A DNA stretch of 64,000 nt from Deltaproteobacteria bacterium (GCA_016218915.1 JACRCQ010000030.1:124001-188000); one strand, 5' to 3'. Positions 43,658 to 52,598 are shown, counted from the stretch's first letter. The notes: generated by a model not told the origin, from the sequence alone. A program made the numbers and translations.

Positions 43658-44055
43658 GTAAGCAGATGCTGGTCTTGCAGCTGTGTTGTCCGCACTGCAA
43701 GGAGTTGCTCACCGAGGGCAACCGGATTCATCTCGACGCGTACCTCAAGGATCTGAACAAGGACGGGGAGGTGTTCCTGAGCGCTGTGTTCGGCGAGTAC
43801 AGCGTGGAAGGCACGATCGAAATCCCCGAGGGGGCGGTGGCCGAGTTCCGTTGCCCCAAGTGCGACCAGAGCGTGATGATCTCTCTGTACTGCCGGACCT
43901 GCAACGCGCCCATGGCTTCGCTCACCCAGAGCGGCGGCGGCTACATCGAGTTCTGCTCGCGTCGTGGATGCAAAGGGCACGCGATTGGCGGCGCGGGCGA
44001 CATCGACGAGATGATCACCTTGATGAACAAGAAGTTCAACACCCCCTACGATTGA
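43654..44055 (+). CDS. Small Cys-rich (zinc or iron-sulfur) accessory protein
   Basis: A 133-residue soluble protein starting MSKQMLVLQLCCPHCKELL, four-base overlap with the previous stop. Cys pairs: C12-C15 (CPHC), C67-C70 (CPKC), C80-C83 (CRTC) and C101-C106 with H109. This fits two zinc-ribbon-like or one cluster-binding unit. Not a family I recognise. Its position between the HydS-like protein and the NuoE-like subunit suggests an assembly or electron-transfer role within this complex. Confidence 0.78.
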   Translation: MSKQMLVLQLCCPHCKELLTEGNRIHLDAYLKDLNKDGEVFLSAVFGEYSVEGTIEIPEGAVAEFRCPKCDQSVMISLYCRTCNAPMASLTQSGGGYIEFCSRRGCKGHAIGGAGDIDEMITLMNKKFNTPYD

Positions 44056-44096
44056 TTCTGCCCGGTACGTCTCACCGAAAGCAGGAGAAGCCGGAT

Positions 44097-44579
44097 ATGG
44101 ACTTGCATCGAAAATACGACTTCAAGAACCACCACTTCGCCGGAGAAGAAGGGAGACTGATACCGCTGCTGCAGCAGGCCCAGGCCATGGACGGCTACAT
44201 CACGCGGGATCGGATCCACGAAATCCACAAGAACAGCGGCATCCCGTTGACCCACATCTACGGGGTGGCGACCTTCTACTCCCAATTCCGGTTCAAGCCG
44301 GTCGGCAAGTACATGATTCGCGTGTGCCACGGCACCGCTTGCCATGTCTCCGGTGCCAAGGACATCACCGAGGCCTGCCAGGACCACCTCGCCATCCCCA
44401 GCGGCGAGACCACGGCCGACAGGCTCTTCACCCTCGAGACCGTCGCTTGCCTCGGCTGCTGCAGCCTGGCGCCGGTGATCATGATCAACAACGACACCTT
44501 CGGCAACCTCAGCCCCAAGGACGTCAAGAAGATCATCAATCGCTACAAGAAGGAAGGTCCCAAGGAGGCAGCGCAATGA
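44097..44579 (+). CDS. NuoE/HydC-like [2Fe-2S] subunit
   Basis: A 160-residue thioredoxin-fold subunit, behind AGGAG. N-terminal helical part (LIPLLQQAQAMDGYIT), then GVATFYSQFRFKPVGKYMIRVCHGTACHVSGA and VACLGCCSLAPVIMIN, giving the [2Fe-2S] ligands C77, C82, C118 and C122. This is the standard 24 kDa-type subunit found in complex I (NuoE), NAD-linked formate dehydrogenases and HydABC hydrogenases. It is coupled to the NuoF-like gene by a four-base overlap (ATGA). Confidence 0.95.
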   Translation: MDLHRKYDFKNHHFAGEEGRLIPLLQQAQAMDGYITRDRIHEIHKNSGIPLTHIYGVATFYSQFRFKPVGKYMIRVCHGTACHVSGAKDITEACQDHLAIPSGETTADRLFTLETVACLGCCSLAPVIMINNDTFGNLSPKDVKKIINRYKKEGPKEAAQ

Positions 44580-46345
44580 TGAAGATCCTCGTGGGACTCG
44601 GTACGTGCGGAATCGCCGCCGGTGCGGAGGAGACGTACCGCAAGCTGTCCACCCACAGCCAGGCCGACGGTGCGGGCTTCCAGCTCGGCAAGACCGGCTG
44701 CATCGGCATGTGCTACCGCGAGCCGCTGGTCGAGGTGCGCGACGACAAGGGCGCGCGCTTCACCTACGGCGCCGTGAGCCCGGACAAGGTCGACCGCATC
44801 CTCGAAGAGCACATCAAGGGAGGCAAGCCCGTCGACGAGTGGCTCGTCTGGTCCAACGACACCGTCGGCTCCGACAAGCCCTACCTCGACAACCAGTCTC
44901 GCATCGTGCTGCGCAACTGCGGCACGATCGACCCGGAGAGCCTCGAGGACTACCTCGCCGTCGAGGGATACCAGGCCCTCAAGCGGGTGCTCGACAACAA
45001 GGATCCGGAAGGCCTGATCACCCAGATCATCGAGTCGGGCCTGCGCGGACGCGGTGGCGCCGGCTTCCTGTCCGGCATGAAGTGGCGCTTCGCGCGCATG
45101 GCCGCCGGAAAGCGCAAGTACGTCATCTGCAACGCCGACGAAGGCGATCCGGGGGCGTTCATGGACCGCTCCGTGCTCGAGAGCGATCCCCACTCCGTGC
45201 TCGAAGGCATGGCGATCGCCGCCTATGCCATCGGCAATGTCTCGGTCGGCATCATCTACGTGCGCGCCGAGTATCCGAAGGCCATCGAGCGGTTGAACAT
45301 CGCCATCAAGCAGGCCGAGGAGCGTGGCCTGCTCGGCGACAAGATCTTCGGCACCGACTTCGAGTTCCACGTCAAGCTCAAGGAGGGCGCCGGCGCCTTC
45401 GTGTGCGGCGAGGAAACCGCCCTGATGCAATCGGTCGAGGGCAAGCGCGGCATGCCCAAGGTCCGTCCGCCCTTCCCAGCCACCAAGGGCCTGTGGGACT
45501 GCCCCACCAACATCAACAACGTCGAGACCTACGCCAACGTCCCCTGGATCGTGCTCAAGGGTGCAGGCGCCTTCAACTCCATGGGCACCGAGAACTCCAA
45601 GGGCTCCAAGGTCTTCGCCATGGCCGGCAAGGTCAAGCGCGGCGGCCTGGTCGAGGTCCCGATGGGCATCACGATCCGCGAGATCGTGTTCGGCATCTGC
45701 GGCGGCATCAAGGAGGACAAGAAGTTCAAGGCCGTGCAGATGGGCGGCCCCTCCGGCGGCTGCATCCCCGCTGAGCTGCAGAACACCATCATCGACTACG
45801 AGTCGATCAACAAGACCGGCGCGATCATGGGCTCGGGCGGCCTGGTGGTCATGGACGAGACGACCTGCATGGTCGACGTCGCGAGGTTCTTCCTGGACTT
45901 CACCCAGCGCGAGTCGTGCGGCAAGTGCACCTTCTGCCGGATCGGCTCCAAGCGCATGCTCGAAGTCCTCACGCGCATCACCGAAGGCAAAGGCAGGGAG
46001 ACCGACATCGATCTGCTCCTCGACCTGGCCCAGCGCGTCAAGAATACGTCGCTGTGCGGGCTCGGGCAGACGGCGCCGAACCCGGTGCTGACGACGATCA
46101 AGTACTTCCGGTCCGAGTACGAGGCGCACATCAGCAACAAGAAGTGCCCGGCTCACAGCTGCAATCAGCTGCTCACCTACAGCATCAACGATCTGTGCAC
46201 CGGCTGCCTGCTGTGCAAGCGGGCGTGCAAGTTCGACGCGATCTCGGGCGAGAAGAAGGTCAAGCACGTGATCGACATGTCGAAGTGCACCAAGTGCGGC
46301 GAGTGTTTCAAGGTCTGCAACTTCCACGCGGTCGCGCGCGACTAG
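44576..46345 (+). CDS. NuoF/HydB-like NADH-binding flavoprotein subunit
   Basis: A 589-residue protein with the full HydB-type layout. An N-terminal thioredoxin-like [2Fe-2S] segment (C11, C42, C46; the usual fourth Cys is not obvious) is followed by the FMN/NADH domain (LRGRGGAGFLSGMKW 157-170, NADEGDPGAF, GAGAFVCGEETALM) and an SLBB-like domain. The [4Fe-4S] site is C448/C451/C454/C494 (SCGKCTFCRIG, LCGLGQ). Two C-terminal ferredoxin clusters lie at C541/544/547/551 and C571/574/577/581. It should oxidise NADH or reduce NAD+ and pass electrons through the Fe-S chain. The two extra C-terminal clusters are a hallmark of electron-bifurcating HydB-type subunits. Confidence 0.95.
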   Translation: MMKILVGLGTCGIAAGAEETYRKLSTHSQADGAGFQLGKTGCIGMCYREPLVEVRDDKGARFTYGAVSPDKVDRILEEHIKGGKPVDEWLVWSNDTVGSDKPYLDNQSRIVLRNCGTIDPESLEDYLAVEGYQALKRVLDNKDPEGLITQIIESGLRGRGGAGFLSGMKWRFARMAAGKRKYVICNADEGDPGAFMDRSVLESDPHSVLEGMAIAAYAIGNVSVGIIYVRAEYPKAIERLNIAIKQAEERGLLGDKIFGTDFEFHVKLKEGAGAFVCGEETALMQSVEGKRGMPKVRPPFPATKGLWDCPTNINNVETYANVPWIVLKGAGAFNSMGTENSKGSKVFAMAGKVKRGGLVEVPMGITIREIVFGICGGIKEDKKFKAVQMGGPSGGCIPAELQNTIIDYESINKTGAIMGSGGLVVMDETTCMVDVARFFLDFTQRESCGKCTFCRIGSKRMLEVLTRITEGKGRETDIDLLLDLAQRVKNTSLCGLGQTAPNPVLTTIKYFRSEYEAHISNKKCPAHSCNQLLTYSINDLCTGCLLCKRACKFDAISGEKKVKHVIDMSKCTKCGECFKVCNFHAVARD

Positions 46346-46363
46346 CTGCGAGGAGAAGAGTTC

Positions 46364-49300
46364 ATGGCTCTGGTCAAGCTGGAGATCGACGGCAAGAGGA
46401 TGATCGCCGACAGCGGCAGGACGATCCTCGAAGTAGCCCGAGACAACGGCATCCACTCGATTCCCACCCTTTGCCACGACGATCAGCTCGAGCCTTTCGC
46501 TTCGTGCTTCCTGTGCGTGGTCAAGGTCCACGGCGCGCGCACCCTGCTGCCCGCCTGCTCCACCAAGGTTGCTGCCGGCATGGTCGTCGACACCAACCAC
46601 ACCGAAGTTCGAAAGGCCCGCAAGGCCGCCCTCGAGCTGCTGCTGTCCAACCACTACGCCGACTGCCTCGGCCCCTGCCAGCTGCATTGCCCCGCAGGGA
46701 TCGACATCCAGGGCTACGTGGCCCTGGCCGCGCTCGGCAAGTACAACGACGCGATCCAGCTGATCAAGGAGCGCAACCCGCTTCCCGCGATCTGCGGCCG
46801 CGTCTGCACGCGCCCGTGCGAGGTCAAGGGTTGCCGACGCAACATGCTCGATGAAGCGGTCGGCATCGACTACATCAAGCGCTACCTCGCCGACGTCGAC
46901 CTGGGACGGCGCGAGCCGTTCCGCCCCAAGGTCGAGCCGCGCAACAGCAAGCGCGTCGCCGTGGTCGGTGGCGGTCCCGCCGGGCTGTCTGCCGCCTACT
47001 ACCTCGCTGTACGCGGATACGGCGTCGAGATCTTCGAGACCCTGCCCGAGGCTGGCGGAATGCTGCGCTACGGCATCCCCGAGTATCGGCTCCCCAAGGA
47101 CGTCCTCGACCTCGAGATCAGCCAGATCCTCGACCTGGGCGTCAAGCTCACCACCAACGTCAGCCTCGGCAAGGACTTCACCCTCAACAGCCTGCGAGAG
47201 CAGGGCTTCGATGCGGTCTTCCTCGGGCTCGGCGCCTGGGACAGCACCAAGATGCGCGTCCAGGACGAGAACGCCGAAGGCGTGATGATCGGAATCGACT
47301 TCCTCAAGCAGGTCGGCCTTCGCAAGAAGATCGACATCCACGGCACCGTGCTCGTGGTCGGCGGCGGCAATACCGCCATGGACTGCGCTCGCACGTCGCT
47401 GCGCCTCGGCGCCAAGGAAGTCCGCGTGGTGTACCGACGCACCCGCAAGGAGATGCCCGCCAACGCCGTCGAGATCCACGAGGCCGAAGAGGAAGGCATC
47501 ATCATGGAGTTCCTCGTGGCCCCCACCCGGGTGGTCACCAAGAACGGCCGCGCGACCGGCCTCGAATGCCTGCGCATGGAGCTCGGCGAGCCCGATGCCT
47601 CCGGCAGGCGCAGCCCCAAGCCGGTCAAGGGCTCCGAATTCGTGATCGAAGCCGACTTCATCATCGCCGCCATCGGCCAGGGCACCAAGGTCCAGGAGCT
47701 GCTCGGTGGCAGAGTCCCCAACTTCCTTCCGCCAGGCGAAGTACTCAATCTCACCCGCTGGCAGACCGTCAAGGTCAATCCCCAAACCTTCGAAACCAGC
47801 GTCGAAGGCGTATTCGCGGGCGGCGACGTGCAGACCGGCGCCGCCACGGTCGTGGAAGCAGTCGCAGCGGGACGCAAGGCGGCCCATGCGATCGACAAGT
47901 TCATCCAGACCGGCCATGCGGAGCCCGAGCCCGTGGAGTTCTTCAGCAAGAAGGACACCTACGGCAAGGTCCAGGTCACCGAGCTCAAGAGCCAGGAGAA
48001 GTCCACCAAGCGCAGGATGCCGATCCTGACGCCGGACGAGCGCAAGCGCTCCTTCGCGGAAGCCGAGCAGGGCTACACCACCGAGGATCTGCGCAAGGAG
48101 ACCCAGCGTTGCCAGGAATGCGGCTGTATGGCGCTGTTCACCTGCGACCTGCGCAGATATGCCACCGACTACGAAGTCGACATCACCAGCTACCTCGGTG
48201 ACGCCAACAAGTACGAGGTCGATCGCACCCATCCGGTGATCGAGCTCGACCCGAACAAGTGCATCCTGTGCGCCCGCTGCGTGCGCACCTGCAGCGAGAT
48301 CGTCGGCGCCGCCGCCTACGGCTTCATCAATCGCGGCTTCTCCACCGCAGTCAAGCCCGCCCTCGGCGGCTCGCTCCTGGAGACGGAGTGCGTCAGCTGC
48401 GGCATCTGCATCGGCACCTGCCCCACCGGCGCCATCGCGCAGAGAAGCCCACTGAGCAAGCCCGGCCCCTGGAGGACCGACCGGATCCCCACCGTTTGCC
48501 ACTATTGCGGAGTCGGCTGCAAGCTCAACTACAGCGTATATGGCGACACCCTGATCGAGGTGTCCCGCTACGAGGAGCCCAGCGCGTCGCACGGCCACCA
48601 CTGCAAGTACGGCCGCTTCGGATACCACTACATCCAGTCCGCCGATCGTCTCACCCACGCGAGGATTCGCGCCGGGCGCGAGCTGGAAGAAGCGACCGTC
48701 GACGAGGCGATCCAGAACGCGGCCACACGGCTGCGCGAGCTGACGCGCAAGTACTCGGGCAAGGAGATCGCTGTCTTCCTGTCCCCCAGGATGACCAACG
48801 AGGAGATCTACCTCGCCCAGAAGCTGGCGCGGATCGGCCTGGGCACGCACAACGTCACCTCCTTCGCCAACCTGATCAACAAGGATCTGTACTGCCCGGA
48901 CGTGATGTCCACGGCGACCTACGCCGACGTGGAGGACGCGCAGGCGATCCTGATCGTCAACTCCAACCTCGACGAAGAGCACTTCACGGTCGACCTGCTG
49001 ACCAAGCGCGCGCTGCGCAAGGGCGGCAAGGTCATCCACATCGGCACCAAGGTGTCGCGTCTGGCCCACTTCGCCGACGTGTTCCTGCATTGCAAGCCGG
49101 GCACCGAGGTGACCGTGCTGCACGCGATCCTCAAGAACCTCGCGGATTCAGGTGCGGTGTCGCTCGACGAGCACGCGGAGCTGGGCAGGCACCTGGCGAC
49201 GCTCACCGCGGAGCGGGTCAAGGAGCTGACCGGCGTGGAAGATGCCCTGGTGGCCGAAGCGGCCGCAGTGCTGGGCAAGTCCATCCTCAAGGTGGTGATC

Positions 49301-50146
49301 TTCAACAAGGACTACCGTGGAACGCGGGCTGCAGCCGACGACCGGCTCCTGGCCGAAGCGGCCGATGCGCTCGGAAGCCCGTACCTGGCGCTTCGCGAGA
49401 AGTCCAACATGCAAGGTCTCCACGACCTCGGCGCAAGCCCCAACTGGCTCCCGGGCTACGCCGCTCTCGACGATGCAGGTGCCGTCGAGACCCTTCAGAA
49501 GGAGTGGTGCGTCGTTCTCAAGGACGTCGACAGCTCTCCTGCGGACATCGCCCAGCTGCTCGTGGACAAGAAGATCAAGGTCGCCCTCGTGTTCGGCGAG
49601 GACCCCGTGGGAAGCGGGGCCCTGCCCAAGCCCATGGTCGAAGGGCTTCTCTCCGCCGACTTCCTGCTCGTGGCCGACCTGGTGTTCACGCCGACCGCCA
49701 AGGCCGCCAATGTAGTGCTGCCTCTCAGCGCCTTGGCTGAGACCAGCGGCACGACCACCAGCCACGAGCGCAGGGTGCAACGCCTTTCCAAGGCCGTCCC
49801 TTCGCCCTTTGGGATGGAAACCTGGCAGATCATCTGCGAGCTGGGCGCACGCATGGGGTATCGGTTCAAGCTCAAGTACGCCAACGTCGGGGAAGTGTTC
49901 GAGGAGATCCGCCGCGCGGTTCCCCTCTACCGCGACGTTGTCGTCGACAGCGCGGACCCCGATGGAATCTGGGATCGCGGCGTGCTCAAGCTCCCCACAC
50001 GTCGCGCTGCTCCCGCTCAAGCCGGCACGATCCAGCCCCAGAAGACCCTGCACCTGGATGCCTTGGAGCTGAGATTCGACACATGGTTCGACGACGCCAT
50101 GGCCGCAGCCCGCAAGGCGATCATCCCCCCCGCAGCCGCTGAGTAA
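46364..50146 (+). CDS. NuoG-GltD/NfnB-ferredoxin-molybdopterin-type fusion subunit
   Basis: A 1260-residue multidomain protein behind AGGAG. In order: NuoG-type [2Fe-2S] (C37, C48, C51, C65); GltD-type N-terminal clusters (C101/C105/C109 and C144/C148/C152/C157); FAD site GGGPAGLSAA (202-211); NAD(P)H site VVGGGNTAMD (331-340) with the nearby YRRTRKEM; Cys set C583/586/588/594; two [4Fe-4S] ferredoxin clusters (C633/636/639/643 and C676/679/682/686); a CHYCGVGC-type [4Fe-4S] site (C712/715/719 and C747); then a molybdopterin-oxidoreductase domain to about residue 1200. In that domain the catalytic Cys/Sec position of formate dehydrogenases is not conserved (THNVTSFANLINKD), and the usual C-terminal dinucleotide domain is missing. 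It is thus a NuoG-like scaffold carrying an NfnB/StnB-type NADPH flavin centre. Predicted partner: the adjacent NuoE and NuoF subunits. Confidence 0.93.
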   Translation: MALVKLEIDGKRMIADSGRTILEVARDNGIHSIPTLCHDDQLEPFASCFLCVVKVHGARTLLPACSTKVAAGMVVDTNHTEVRKARKAALELLLSNHYADCLGPCQLHCPAGIDIQGYVALAALGKYNDAIQLIKERNPLPAICGRVCTRPCEVKGCRRNMLDEAVGIDYIKRYLADVDLGRREPFRPKVEPRNSKRVAVVGGGPAGLSAAYYLAVRGYGVEIFETLPEAGGMLRYGIPEYRLPKDVLDLEISQILDLGVKLTTNVSLGKDFTLNSLREQGFDAVFLGLGAWDSTKMRVQDENAEGVMIGIDFLKQVGLRKKIDIHGTVLVVGGGNTAMDCARTSLRLGAKEVRVVYRRTRKEMPANAVEIHEAEEEGIIMEFLVAPTRVVTKNGRATGLECLRMELGEPDASGRRSPKPVKGSEFVIEADFIIAAIGQGTKVQELLGGRVPNFLPPGEVLNLTRWQTVKVNPQTFETSVEGVFAGGDVQTGAATVVEAVAAGRKAAHAIDKFIQTGHAEPEPVEFFSKKDTYGKVQVTELKSQEKSTKRRMPILTPDERKRSFAEAEQGYTTEDLRKETQRCQECGCMALFTCDLRRYATDYEVDITSYLGDANKYEVDRTHPVIELDPNKCILCARCVRTCSEIVGAAAYGFINRGFSTAVKPALGGSLLETECVSCGICIGTCPTGAIAQRSPLSKPGPWRTDRIPTVCHYCGVGCKLNYSVYGDTLIEVSRYEEPSASHGHHCKYGRFGYHYIQSADRLTHARIRAGRELEEATVDEAIQNAATRLRELTRKYSGKEIAVFLSPRMTNEEIYLAQKLARIGLGTHNVTSFANLINKDLYCPDVMSTATYADVEDAQAILIVNSNLDEEHFTVDLLTKRALRKGGKVIHIGTKVSRLAHFADVFLHCKPGTEVTVLHAILKNLADSGAVSLDEHAELGRHLATLTAERVKELTGVEDALVAEAAAVLGKSILKVVIFNKDYRGTRAAADDRLLAEAADALGSPYLALREKSNMQGLHDLGASPNWLPGYAALDDAGAVETLQKEWCVVLKDVDSSPADIAQLLVDKKIKVALVFGEDPVGSGALPKPMVEGLLSADFLLVADLVFTPTAKAANVVLPLSALAETSGTTTSHERRVQRLSKAVPSPFGMETWQIICELGARMGYRFKLKYANVGEVFEEIRRAVPLYRDVVVDSADPDGIWDRGVLKLPTRRAAPAQAGTIQPQKTLHLDALELRFDTWFDDAMAAARKAIIPPAAAE

Positions 50147-50317
50147 GGCTCCAGGCTTCGGGCTTCAGGTCGGTCGGCAGTTCCAACAGGTCGGAATCCT
50201 GATGCCGGTCCAGTCCTGGAGCCCGCAGTCCGCACTGCGAACAAGCCCCCAATCGCACCACAGTCCATTCTGCACCCTGCAGGCTGTAGCCGCCTGGAGC
50301 CTGTAGCCGCTCTGAGC
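50147..50317. repeat. Intergenic region with CTGNAGCC-type repeats
   Basis: The 171-base gap between the end of the redox operon and the convergent gene contains GGCTCCAGGCTTCGGGCTTCAGG and later repeated TGTAGCCGC and TGGAGCCTG units. The motifs resemble those at 17684-17722 and 61301-61342. No gene is seen here. A transcription end for both convergent units is expected in this stretch. Confidence 0.55.
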
Positions 50318-51610
50318 CTACTGCCTGTTTCCCCAGCGCTCCGCGAGCTCGGGCATCAGCGTCGCGCCGATCTGCAGCAGGTGCGCCGAGTGGTGCTCCT
50401 TGGTCTGTCCCCGGAAGCCACGCACGTGCAGGTCGCCAACGTGCACGTCACGGATCGGCTCCATGCGTTTCTCGAGGGAAGGCTCCACGGCATTGAGCGC
50501 CGCCTTGAGCTGCAGGTGCGCGGGCGCCACCAGAGGCCCCTCGACCACGGACCCCTCGCTCCGAACCGCCTGAATCAGGAAGTTCGCGGCGTCCTTGGTC
50601 CCGACGTAGGTGACCGGATCGATCTCGGAGTGCGTGATGGCAAACAGCAGCTTGCCGGCCGCGGCGCTCTTGGCAGCCTTGACGAAGGGGGCGAGCTGAC
50701 GATGGTTGAGCTGGGACGGACGCTCCGGGAGCCGTCCGCAGTGCAATCCGTCCGAGAGAAGCACTGCATCGAGCGGATCCGTGCCTCTGCGGATCTGCAG
50801 AATCGTGGAGATTGCGCCGTAGCCTGCGCTCCACGAGGTCAGCGCCACACGGCGCAAGGTGGCATTCGCCAGCCCGCGCTCCACGACCGCGTGGTGGATC
50901 TGCTCGATCAACGCCTCGTAGGTTCCTGGGGGCGCATAGGCATTCTCGTAGACTGCCGAGCCGATGCCGAGGTTGATCACCGCGACCATGGCGTTGACGT
51001 GGGCAACTTCAGCGCTCTCGACGATCACCTTGACGTTGCCGTGGAAGTGGATGACCAGGTCGTAGGCGCCGTCCTTGGACGAGAACGACTCGGGGACGTA
51101 CATCACGCCGCCGCGCAGGGTCGAGTAACCATCCCGGCGGAGGTTGGCGTCAGCGAGCGCATTGGACTCGACAGGGGGCGTGGGCAGTGCAGCGGACACC
51201 ACGGCAGCCGCAGGTTCCTGGGGCGCCGCAGCGGGCTTGCGCCACACGGCGAGCGAGAGCCGCGGGTCCCTGGCGGCCGAGCGAGCCACGACGAGGACGG
51301 CAATCAGGGACAGGAGCCCAGCCATGGCCGCGCGCATGCGGCTCCTTCGCGCGGTCCTTGGGGAGGCGATCGGCGCGGGCTCGGAGTGCGAGACGGCCAC
51401 AGGGGCGGGCGTTGGGGTGACGCTCAACGCCCAGCGGTCCGAACTCGGCGCAAGGTCTGAGCCCTTGCGCGCGTTGCGAGGCAGATGGCGCAGGGTTCCG
51501 AGGGAGGTTTTTGCGAGCACGAAGGGACCCTGCGGAAGGGGCTCGGAAGGACGGTGAGACTGAGGTCGATCCGGGGCCGTGCGGGTCTCGTTGCGAGAAA
51601 ACTGCTTCAT
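50318..51610 (-). CDS. Membrane-anchored alpha/beta-hydrolase-like protein
   Basis: A 430-residue protein with a basic, Pro-rich N-terminal region, a membrane helix (MAGLLSLIAVLVVA), then a hydrolase-like domain: LVIHFHGNVKVIVES, VAVINLGIGSAVYENAY, and the nucleophile motif TSWSAGYGAIST (a variant GxSxG) with VLLSDGLHCG. A C-terminal His-rich part (KEHHSAHLLQIG) would give the catalytic His. The start is uncertain: ATG 51610 (MKQFSRNETRTAPD) or ATG 51649 with 13 more residues. Substrate unknown. Confidence 0.75.
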   Translation of the reverse strand: MKQFSRNETRTAPDRPQSHRPSEPLPQGPFVLAKTSLGTLRHLPRNARKGSDLAPSSDRWALSVTPTPAPVAVSHSEPAPIASPRTARRSRMRAAMAGLLSLIAVLVVARSAARDPRLSLAVWRKPAAAPQEPAAAVVSAALPTPPVESNALADANLRRDGYSTLRGGVMYVPESFSSKDGAYDLVIHFHGNVKVIVESAEVAHVNAMVAVINLGIGSAVYENAYAPPGTYEALIEQIHHAVVERGLANATLRRVALTSWSAGYGAISTILQIRRGTDPLDAVLLSDGLHCGRLPERPSQLNHRQLAPFVKAAKSAAAGKLLFAITHSEIDPVTYVGTKDAANFLIQAVRSEGSVVEGPLVAPAHLQLKAALNAVEPSLEKRMEPIRDVHVGDLHVRGFRGQTKEHHSAHLLQIGATLMPELAERWGNRQ

Positions 51611-51676
51611 CGGCCTGTTGGAATCGCTGGATCGAGGGCAAACGGCCAAGTTTTCGCCCGCTTGGCTACAATGTAG

Positions 51677-51868
51677 GTGCGCGCCCTTCTCGCGTTCGAC
51701 TCCAGGGGGCTACCTTTCGACCCAGAGGTATTCACAGGGAGAAAGGGGAGATCGGGTGGGGGCTTGGATCTCGAGGGTCGCGAGCAGCTTGTGGCCGCAG
51801 ATCAACGTGGCGCTTCGCAGGGGCTGTCGCGACGGGCCTACCCGCTGAACCAGCGAGCATCCCGCTAG
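51677..51868 (+). CDS. Possible small leaderless protein
   Basis: A 63-codon GTG-start frame (MRALLAFDSRGLPFDPEVFTG) follows a TACAAT box (51667-51672) by four bases, like other leaderless genes here. It lies in a 402-base gap (51611-52012) between divergent genes that otherwise shows only a candidate -10 (TAGACT 51999-52004) for the next gene. Basic, no family match. It may be non-coding. Confidence 0.3.
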   Translation: MRALLAFDSRGLPFDPEVFTGRKGRSGGGLDLEGREQLVAADQRGASQGLSRRAYPLNQRASR

Positions 51869-52012
51869 AGGCACGCCAAGGCGTGCATGCGTTGGGCAGG
51901 GCATGCCGTGCCTGGCGCACGGCGGGTGCCGTGTCGCCACGGTCGGCGGAAGGCGTTGGTCGCCAACGATCCCGCTGTGGACGACAGTCACGCAGGACTA
52001 GACTGGTGCGCA

Positions 52013-52588
52013 ATGTTCACGCTGGCAGCGCCGTTCGAGCACGAAGAGGAGATCAAGCGCAGCCGCTTCCTTGCCCGCGCCAGCTCCGTGGATTCCGCAG
52101 AGGAAGCCCTGGCATTCCTCGAGCGAATCAAGGATCCAGAGGCCACGCACAACTGCTGGGCCTACCGGATCGGTGACGCGTATCGCTTCTCCGACGATGG
52201 CGAGCCTGGAGGGACGGCAGGGCGCCCGATCCTGGCCGCCATTGACGGCCAACACGTCGACCACGTGGTGGTGGTGGTCACGCGGTGGTTCGGCGGCACC
52301 AAGCTCGGTGCAGGCGGGCTGGTGAGGGCCTATGGAGGCGTTGCGTCAGAATGCTTGCGCCGGGCGCCGCGCAAGGAAGTGCTCCCGTGCGTACGCCTGC
52401 ACGTGGAGGTGGCGTTTGAGGACATCGGCGCAGTCTATCCGGTGATCGAGCGCATGTCGGCGCGCAAGATTGCTGAGCAATACGGGGACACTGGGCTTGC
52501 GTTGGATCTGGAGCTCGATGCGCGCTGCGAGGTGCTGCTGCGGGATGCTCTCAGGGACGCCACGAGGGGGAGGGTGAAGTTCGCGTAG
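52013..52588 (+). CDS. yigZ: YigZ/IMPACT family protein
   Basis: A 191-residue protein, usual family length, starting MFTLAAPFEHEEEIKRSRFLARAS. The signature is intact: ATHNCWAYRIG, FSDDGEPGGTAGRPIL, and VVVVTRWFGGTKLGAGGLVRAYG. The family is conserved from bacteria to mammals and is linked to translation or nucleic acid binding, though the bacterial role is not settled. TAGACT (51999-52004) eight bases before the ATG suggests a leaderless message. The gene is convergent with a zinc-ribbon gene ten bases away. Confidence 0.93.
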   Translation: MFTLAAPFEHEEEIKRSRFLARASSVDSAEEALAFLERIKDPEATHNCWAYRIGDAYRFSDDGEPGGTAGRPILAAIDGQHVDHVVVVVTRWFGGTKLGAGGLVRAYGGVASECLRRAPRKEVLPCVRLHVEVAFEDIGAVYPVIERMSARKIAEQYGDTGLALDLELDARCEVLLRDALRDATRGRVKFA

Positions 52589-52598
52589 GCTGGAGGGG

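Noticed and set aside
44543-49123. A 1526-codon open frame on the minus strand across the redox operon
   Set aside because: It lies antisense to NuoF-like and NuoG-like genes with clear domains. Long antisense frames are expected in GC-rich genes with strong third-position bias, and the translation shows no family motif, only Asp/Leu/Gly-rich sequence.
46364-50146. Formate dehydrogenase or catalytic molybdoenzyme for the large redox subunit
   Set aside because: The Cys/Sec position in the molybdopterin domain is not conserved and the C-terminal dinucleotide domain is missing, so this name would overstate the evidence.
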